A DNA stretch of 17,423 nt from a bacterium. GTDB taxonomy: Bacteria > Babelota > Babeliae > Babelales > Chromulinivoraceae. The stretch covers positions 1 through 17,423 of the forward strand of contig CANCGK010000008.1 of NCBI GenBank assembly GCA_947377595.1, written 5' to 3'. The notes under the pieces were generated by a model. The model worked only from the letters and a program-made list of their open reading frames with translations. It had not been told where the DNA came from and did not search any database. Below are positions 12,310-17,423 of the stretch, piece by piece (position 1 is the stretch's first letter; every line of letters starts with the position of its first letter). The position numbers and the translations under genes are program-made.

Positions 12310-14577
12310 ATGCAGTTATTATATTTTACAGGACTTATGGCATTGACTTGCACGCATGCCATGTATCTTAATGCAAGTACCCCAATTAATGCAAGTACGT
12401 CAAAATATGTACTTAATCCTCGTGCACTAGAATTTAGACCAGTAACTCTTCTTGTGCCACGAATAGGTAAAGCAAGTGCAATTACAGTGACAGAGCAAGA
12501 AGTTGTTAGTCCTGCACAAAGAAATCAGAAACGACCGGTGAGTGCAATGTCTCAAAAGCTGGAAATTACTGATTTAGGTCCTGATGATTATACGCGAAAT
12601 CAACCATCTGTTTGTCAAAAAATTCTTGCTATGGCATCAGCTTCAAGTAGACAAAAGAAGTCGATTGGTTTTCAAATGCAAGCTTCTTTACCATTTGATA
12701 CAAAGCAAGAAGATGTTCAATCTCGCCAACAATTTAAAAATTATTTTGAAAGCTTATCATTCGATGATAAACAACTATTTGTGGCTGCTATTAATGCAGG
12801 TAAACCAGTAGAATATGCTATGGACGTGTCGCGCTCTCGTGTAAAAACAAATAAAAGAGGCGAAAAATATACTACTTATGTTCATACTCCGTTTGTGGCG
12901 TCAATACAATTTCCTCGGCCACATGCTCAAATTGAACATATTGATCAGTTACCTGATTTTTTGCAAAAAAATGAAGTGAAACCATTAGCGCAAGCACAAT
13001 CTTTAGATCAAGCAGAAATATTACAAAAAGCTGAAGATGAATATGAAGCATTGCACAAAGCTGCAAAGAAATGTAAAGATTTAGAACAAGTTATAGAAGA
13101 ACACAAAGCTTGTATTGATAATCACAATGATGTTTTAGTTCAAGAGCAACGTCAAGCTCAACTTCAAGAACAGATTCAAGCTTTAAAGAAAGATGAAGAA
13201 AAACATGAAACTTCTTTCAACGAAGTATATGAAGCTTTTCTTGCATCGATATATGGCAATCATATTGGCAAGTCTAAAAATCCTTATGAAATGGCTATGG
13301 ATAAACAGTCGTTTACGCCAAGGAAAAGAGTTGCAACAGAAGTAAGCGTGATGCAATCTGACGTACAGAAAGATTGTACTGCAAGTGTGTTATCAGACAA
13401 GCAAAAAGAAGAGCAAAGAATATTAGAAAGAAAAGCTCGTAAAGCTCAAAATAGAGAGCGAGAAAAAGCTCAAAAAAAGCTTGCAAAACAGCAACAAAAA
13501 GCCGAAGAAGGATGCGTAAAGCAGCAATCCATTGATCTTCCTCAGACGATTTGTGGAGCATCTGATAATGATTATAGATCATCTGGCGTTAGTGGAACTG
13601 AATTTAGCGCTGATCAAATCGATGTAATATTAGCAGCATCATCTCTAGCAAAAGATGGTGTCATGCAATCACCAGTAGATGATATAACTGAACATGTATC
13701 AATGATAGATCTCGATGATGCTTTTGTACAAGATATAAGTAAATCATCACAGAAATCAGTTCGTAAGCCAAGAAAAAAAACAAAAAAAAGCGGCGAAAAA
13801 GCAGGTAAAACTGAAGAAGATCAATTTTTAGATGAGCTTTTAAGCGGCTCAGAATGTGAAAGAAATCGTAAGCAACGCGTTGAAAGATTAATTGCAGATT
13901 ATGAGAATGCTTTGAATCAGTGGAATTGTTTAACATTTGATAAATCTATAAGACAGAAAGAAAGTCAAAATAATTTATTGAAAAAAGTTGAAAAATCAGT
14001 GCAGGCAATTTTTACTTGTAATCAAGAATTCAAAGCAATAGGATATTGTTTTGCAGATTATGTACCATTTGATAAATATACCGAGATGCAAAATACGGGT
14101 GATCTAATATCGAATGTCTTTAATTATTTTTATTCTTCTGAATCATATATAGGCACTAAAGATACTGCAGTGATTGTAGATATGTGGAAAATAATAGAAC
14201 CGTTATATATTACGGGTAGTATTTTACATCGAGTTGATAAAACTGCAGTTCAACAACCACAGTTGAAAGTTTTAAAACAAATGCGAAAAGATCTTGGTCA
14301 ACCTACTCGCATATCAAATAGTATGTCAGATGATCAAGCGTTAACGATTTTCAAGAAGGATTTAAAGTATCTTTTGCTAGATCATGATGATAATGAAATT
14401 AATCGGTATGAGATAATGGGACAACAATTCCATCATCGTCTTAAAGAAGGTAAAATTAACTCAGATGTTTTTCATGTAGATATAGCGAAATATATTGAAA
14501 ATGACATAGAGATCATTGATGCTGATAAAAAAAAGTTGTTAATTGCAAGTTTGGTAGATTTTGTAATACGTTCATAA
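12310..14577 (+). CDS. Large secreted coiled-coil protein
   Basis: The function of this 755-residue protein, the largest of the cluster, is not recognised. The signal peptide ends T-C-T-H-A before M-Y-L-N-A-S-T-P, a cassette shared with the gene at 10810. Residues 135-205 look globular, with P-F-V-A-S-I-Q-F-P-R-P. Two coiled coils follow (about 230-300 and 364-402), the second very rich in Lys, Arg, Gln and Ala. A disordered acidic/Ser stretch leads to a basic cluster R-K-P-R-K-K-T-K-K-S (485-494). The last 240 residues form a helical domain with C-F-A-D-Y-V-P-F and a terminal acidic-aliphatic segment. No catalytic motif is apparent. It closes the seven-gene cluster ahead of a bidirectional terminator. 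Export and long coiled coils suggest structural or partner-binding roles. Confidence 0.78.
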   Translation: MQLLYFTGLMALTCTHAMYLNASTPINASTSKYVLNPRALEFRPVTLLVPRIGKASAITVTEQEVVSPAQRNQKRPVSAMSQKLEITDLGPDDYTRNQPSVCQKILAMASASSRQKKSIGFQMQASLPFDTKQEDVQSRQQFKNYFESLSFDDKQLFVAAINAGKPVEYAMDVSRSRVKTNKRGEKYTTYVHTPFVASIQFPRPHAQIEHIDQLPDFLQKNEVKPLAQAQSLDQAEILQKAEDEYEALHKAAKKCKDLEQVIEEHKACIDNHNDVLVQEQRQAQLQEQIQALKKDEEKHETSFNEVYEAFLASIYGNHIGKSKNPYEMAMDKQSFTPRKRVATEVSVMQSDVQKDCTASVLSDKQKEEQRILERKARKAQNREREKAQKKLAKQQQKAEEGCVKQQSIDLPQTICGASDNDYRSSGVSGTEFSADQIDVILAASSLAKDGVMQSPVDDITEHVSMIDLDDAFVQDISKSSQKSVRKPRKKTKKSGEKAGKTEEDQFLDELLSGSECERNRKQRVERLIADYENALNQWNCLTFDKSIRQKESQNNLLKKVEKSVQAIFTCNQEFKAIGYCFADYVPFDKYTEMQNTGDLISNVFNYFYSSESYIGTKDTAVIVDMWKIIEPLYITGSILHRVDKTAVQQPQLKVLKQMRKDLGQPTRISNSMSDDQALTIFKKDLKYLLLDHDDNEINRYEIMGQQFHHRLKEGKINSDVFHVDIAKYIENDIEIIDADKKKLLIASLVDFVIRS

Positions 14578-14627
14578 GAGCTTTTTTACAACTGTAATAA
14601 TTAATTTTTCTATGTAATGGTATAAAC

Positions 14628-14661
14628 AATAAACCTCGGAGGTAAAAGTCCGAGGTTTATT
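14628..14661. terminator. Bidirectional terminator between convergent genes
   Basis: A perfect 13-bp stem (AATAAACCTCGGA and its complement) closes an 8-nt loop (14641-14648). The A/T outer pairs give a T-rich 3' side in both directions. It serves the secreted cluster on the plus strand and the propeller gene on the minus strand. Confidence 0.85.
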
Positions 14662-14700
14662 CTATTGTGCAATTTTTTGCAATATTCTTTGTTGTATGAA

Positions 14701-16998
14701 TTACGCTAAAGTTCTTATTGATCGATGTATTGGTGCTGAAACATTTCCATCTTCATCAATACTGAAGATGTAATAATTGTACAATGTATTTGCAGCAAGA
14801 TTGTAATCAAACAAGGTTAACTGATTGCTTGCATCGATAGTTTCGATTAAATGTGTCAGTTGTGGATTTCTATAAATTTTATACGCAGCAATGATTGGCC
14901 CTTTATTCGGAGCGCTCCAGCTGATACGGTTAATATAATTGTTATAATTTGGATACTGATTGACGCCAGTTTTTAGACTTATCGCTGTTGGAGCTTGCAC
15001 CGTTGTTGGCTGCTGCGTGTATAAAACACTCACGCTATTGCCATCAGAATTGCAAATGTAGCAATATTGCCCATCTGGAGTAATCGCCATGCCGGCTGGA
15101 TTGTGCAAATTATTATTAGTGACATTGCCAATGATGCTATTATAACTATAGGATGTTGGATTCGTATCGATGATAGCAATATTCGAAGCACTTTCTGAAT
15201 TATTGGTAGCATACATAATGTTGCCATCAAAAGATATTGCAATAGTCCATAACCAGTTATTGGTATTATCTACAAAGCCTATGACAGTATTATAGCTTGA
15301 TGATAATGGATTAATATCAACTATAATTATATTTGAATTATCCCAATTGACAATGTAAGCTGTCAGGCAATTAGGTGTGATTGCTACATATCCAGGAGAT
15401 TGCAATAAATTATTAAAATCAGCGACCAGTCCTAAAACTGTATTTGTTGTAATATCAATGATGCTGACTGTGTTATTACCTATATTGCAAACATATGCAG
15501 TTAAACCATTCGGCGTGATTGCAATTGCGCAAGGATTAGAACCTACGTTAAGGGTGCTGGTGACGGTGTTGGTTGTAATATCAATCCTGCTAACTGTGTT
15601 ATCATCACTATTGCAAACATAAGCGATTAATCCATTGGAAGTGATTGCAATTGCACAAGGATTTGAACCGACGGTAAGAGTGCTGGTGACGGCGTTGGTT
15701 GCAATATCAATGATGCTGACAGTATTCTGGTCGTTATTGCAAACATAGGCAGTTGATCCATCTGGTGTGATTGCAAGTGCGTAAGGTTGAGCGAATGTAT
15801 TTTCTGTATCAGTTACATTGCCTGTCAAAATATTGGTTGCAATATCAATGATACTGACGGTGTTGTTGTCAATATTACAAACATAAGCGGTTGTTCCATC
15901 TGGCGTAATTGCAATAGCTTGAGGGTTTTGGAATGAATAACCCTCAATTACTCCAGTGACAGTATTGTAGGTTTCTGTATCTGTTGGATTGATATCAATA
16001 ATGCTCAAGCTACTACTATTATTATTACAAGCATACATAGTCAGACCATCAGGAGTTATAGCGATTGGCAAGCCCAATTGCAAAGTATGATTCGTATCAG
16101 TGACTAAGCCGGTGACAGTGTTATCTGCAATATGGATAATGCTTATAGTCCTATCACTTGCATTGCAAACATAGGCTGTTGTACCATCTGGAGTAATTGC
16201 AATTGCTTGAGGATTATTTCCAACAGAAATAGTTCCTGTTATAGTATTGGTTGCAATATCAATAATGTTAACAGCTTGGTTAAAATTATCACACACGTAG
16301 ACGGTTGCATTATTAGGAGTGATGGCAAGACCAGATGGATCTCCGAAAGAATATGATTCATTATCAACAATACCTGTAACACTATTTGTTGCAATATTGA
16401 TAACGCTGATGGTTTGATTGCGTGCGTTACAAACATATGCGGTTGATCCATTTGGTGTTATTGCCATAGCTCGAGGACCATAGAATGTTGAATCAGTATC
16501 TGTAACAAGGCCAGTAACGGTATTGGTTGCTATGTCAATAATGCTGACTGTGTTATTGTTAAAATTTGTGACATAAGCTTTCAGGTTATTGGGAGTCATA
16601 GTAACAGCATAAGGTTGATCGAAAGTATGATTGCTATCAGTGACAGTTCCTAGTACCGTGTTAGTTGTTAGATCAATAATACTGACGCTATTACCATTCT
16701 TATTGCAAACATAGGCAGTTGATCCATCAGCAGTAATTGCAATGGATACTGGATTATTAAAAGTTTGCTGTGCATCAATCACATTGGCTATGGTCGTATT
16801 CGTGACTAAATCAACACAGGTAACAGTGTTGTTATCATTGCCCACATAAACCTTTGTGCCATCAGGAGTGATTGCAATAGATCGAGGATTAGCGAGCGTT
16901 CCTCTAATCGTTTGTATGATAGAGTTTGGGACCATTGCGTCGATGAATTGTGCTGTGACGAGCAATGTGGTCAGATATATTTTTGTCAACGTATTCAT
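14701..16998 (-). CDS. Exported YVTN-type beta-propeller protein with C-terminal FN3-like domain
   Basis: The start chosen is the ATG at 16998, with AAGGA seven bases upstream, giving 765 residues; an ATG eight codons earlier lacks such a site. A signal peptide (M-N-T-L-T-K-I-Y...T-A-Q-F-I-D-A) is followed by about 14 repeats of 42-51 residues. Their pattern is N-P-x-A-I-A-I-T-P-D-G-x-T-A-Y-V-C-N, then N-T-V-S-I-I-D-I-A-T-N-T-V-T-G. These are the blades of YVTN/lactonase-like propellers, and fourteen would fit two seven-bladed rings. The last 100 residues form a fibronectin-III-like domain (W-S-A-P, A-Y-K-I-Y-R, Y-N-Y-Y-I-F, E-D-G-N-V-S-A-P). Such proteins are usually surface or periplasmic binding scaffolds; no enzyme activity is implied. 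It lies 30 bp after the stop of an upstream paralogue with which it is probably co-transcribed. Confidence 0.9.
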   Translation of the reverse strand: MNTLTKIYLTTLLVTAQFIDAMVPNSIIQTIRGTLANPRSIAITPDGTKVYVGNDNNTVTCVDLVTNTTIANVIDAQQTFNNPVSIAITADGSTAYVCNKNGNSVSIIDLTTNTVLGTVTDSNHTFDQPYAVTMTPNNLKAYVTNFNNNTVSIIDIATNTVTGLVTDTDSTFYGPRAMAITPNGSTAYVCNARNQTISVINIATNSVTGIVDNESYSFGDPSGLAITPNNATVYVCDNFNQAVNIIDIATNTITGTISVGNNPQAIAITPDGTTAYVCNASDRTISIIHIADNTVTGLVTDTNHTLQLGLPIAITPDGLTMYACNNNSSSLSIIDINPTDTETYNTVTGVIEGYSFQNPQAIAITPDGTTAYVCNIDNNTVSIIDIATNILTGNVTDTENTFAQPYALAITPDGSTAYVCNNDQNTVSIIDIATNAVTSTLTVGSNPCAIAITSNGLIAYVCNSDDNTVSRIDITTNTVTSTLNVGSNPCAIAITPNGLTAYVCNIGNNTVSIIDITTNTVLGLVADFNNLLQSPGYVAITPNCLTAYIVNWDNSNIIIVDINPLSSSYNTVIGFVDNTNNWLWTIAISFDGNIMYATNNSESASNIAIIDTNPTSYSYNSIIGNVTNNNLHNPAGMAITPDGQYCYICNSDGNSVSVLYTQQPTTVQAPTAISLKTGVNQYPNYNNYINRISWSAPNKGPIIAAYKIYRNPQLTHLIETIDASNQLTLFDYNLAANTLYNYYIFSIDEDGNVSAPIHRSIRTLA
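15500..15770 (-). repeat. Near-identical 126-bp blade repeats
   Basis: Within the propeller gene, adjacent blades repeat at a 126-bp step (for example from 15515 and from 15641), sharing GTGATTGCAATTGC and GTGCTGGTGACGG. They encode the short 42-residue blades with S-T-L-x-V-G-S-N-P-C-A-I-A-I-T. The similarity at DNA level points to recent duplication, unlike the more diverged outer blades. Confidence 0.8.
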
Positions 16999-17028
16999 AT
17001 ATTTTTCCTTGATATGGTTCATTAATTT

Positions 17029-17423
17029 TTATGGTAAAGTTGTCATCGATGCATTACGTGGAGCTGATAGATTACCTTCGTTATCTTGGCTTGCAAGGTA
17101 GTAGGTATACGCAGTGTCTGGTAATAAATTATGATCGGTGTACATGTATGGTTGGCTGACGTCAATAGTTGCAATCAGATGATTCATGTAAGGATCGCGG
17201 TAAATGTTATAACATGCAATTTGTTCGCCTGATGCAGGAGCCTTCCAGGTTATGGTGTTATTGTAATCAGCGGAGGTTGCATAACGTTGAACACGAGTTT
17301 TTATGTTCATAGCAGCAGGAGTTATAGTTGGAGTTTGACGATACATAACGCTGACAAGATTGTTATTACCATTGCAAATATAACCCATGCTTCCATCTGG
17401 AGTAAATGCCATGTTTTGTGGGT
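17029..17423 (-). CDS. YVTN-type propeller protein, C-terminal part only
   Basis: The frame is open to the right edge, so the 5' part of the gene lies outside the window. The visible 131 residues begin in the last blade (P-Q-N-M-A-F-T-P-D-G-S-M-G-Y-I-C-N, then N-L-V-S-V-M-Y). They continue into the same fibronectin-III-like domain as the neighbour: T-I-T-W-K-A-P, C-Y-N-I-Y-R-D-P, H-L-I-A-T-I-D, D-N-E-G-N-L-S-A-P. The two C-terminal domains align along their whole length, so the genes are tandem paralogues. An internal ATG at 17412 is only a Met within the blade and should not be read as a start. Confidence 0.88.
   Translation of the reverse strand, partial: PQNMAFTPDGSMGYICNGNNNLVSVMYRQTPTITPAAMNIKTRVQRYATSADYNNTITWKAPASGEQIACYNIYRDPYMNHLIATIDVSQPYMYTDHNLLPDTAYTYYLASQDNEGNLSAPRNASMTTLP

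Noticed and set aside
8975..13936. Several minus-strand frames of 60-91 codons in the secreted cluster
   Set aside because: They are antisense to well-supported genes and consist mostly of Leu, Phe and Ile, the reverse reading of Gln/Lys/Glu-rich coiled-coil codons.
15377..16356. Plus-strand frames within the propeller gene
   Set aside because: They are antisense readings of the repeated blades and have no start signals or independent features.
14850..16950. CRISPR-like regular repeats
   Set aside because: The spacing is 126 bp or more, the repeats are diverged and in frame, and translation gives propeller blades.

Overview
This AT-rich window looks like a chromosomal segment from an intracellular or host-associated bacterium. 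Three ordinary housekeeping genes (dprA, rpmF, gltX) sit beside a large load of secreted proteins, ankyrin repeats, a J-domain protein and repeat-built surface proteins. The mixture would fit Candidatus Dependentiae (TM6), but that placement is an inference from gene style and has not been tested by any search.

Layout. Positions 1-4354 form a plus-strand housekeeping block: a doubtful short ORF, dprA (DNA uptake and recombination), rpmF (ribosomal protein bL32) with a strong terminator, then a membrane-anchored TPR-like gene followed 6 bp later by gltX (glutamyl-tRNA synthetase). The TPR-gltX pair is bracketed by two diverged copies of a GC-rich element of about 150-160 bp in opposite orientations (1884-2038 and 4362-4523). 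The first copy lies between 16-bp direct repeats. A stem-loop at 4572-4608 separates gltX from a convergent exported J-domain protein (4637-5524, minus).

From 5753 to 7948 there are two plus-strand genes. One is an exported ankyrin-repeat protein. The other is a FabD-fold protein that has lost the catalytic serine and the substrate-binding arginine of malonyl-CoA:ACP transacylases. A strong terminator at 7971-8014 closes this block.

From 8176 to 14577 lie seven consecutive plus-strand genes, all starting with a signal peptide and otherwise unrecognised. They are rich in coiled coil, Ser/Gln/Lys and basic C-terminal clusters. At DNA level they share modules: signal-peptide cassettes, a Ser-rich C-terminal cassette and a 3' flanking segment. 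One gene (10810-11310) is a mosaic of two others. This looks like a locus where secreted proteins, perhaps host-directed effectors, are assembled by duplication and recombination.

A bidirectional terminator (14628-14661) separates this cluster from two tandem minus-strand paralogues. These are exported YVTN-type beta-propeller proteins ending in a fibronectin-III-like domain. One is complete with 14 blades (14701-16998); the other is cut by the right edge (17029 to the end). In most blades the canonical Y-V-T-N is Y-V-C-N. I saw no tRNA, rRNA, CRISPR array, transposase or integrase gene.
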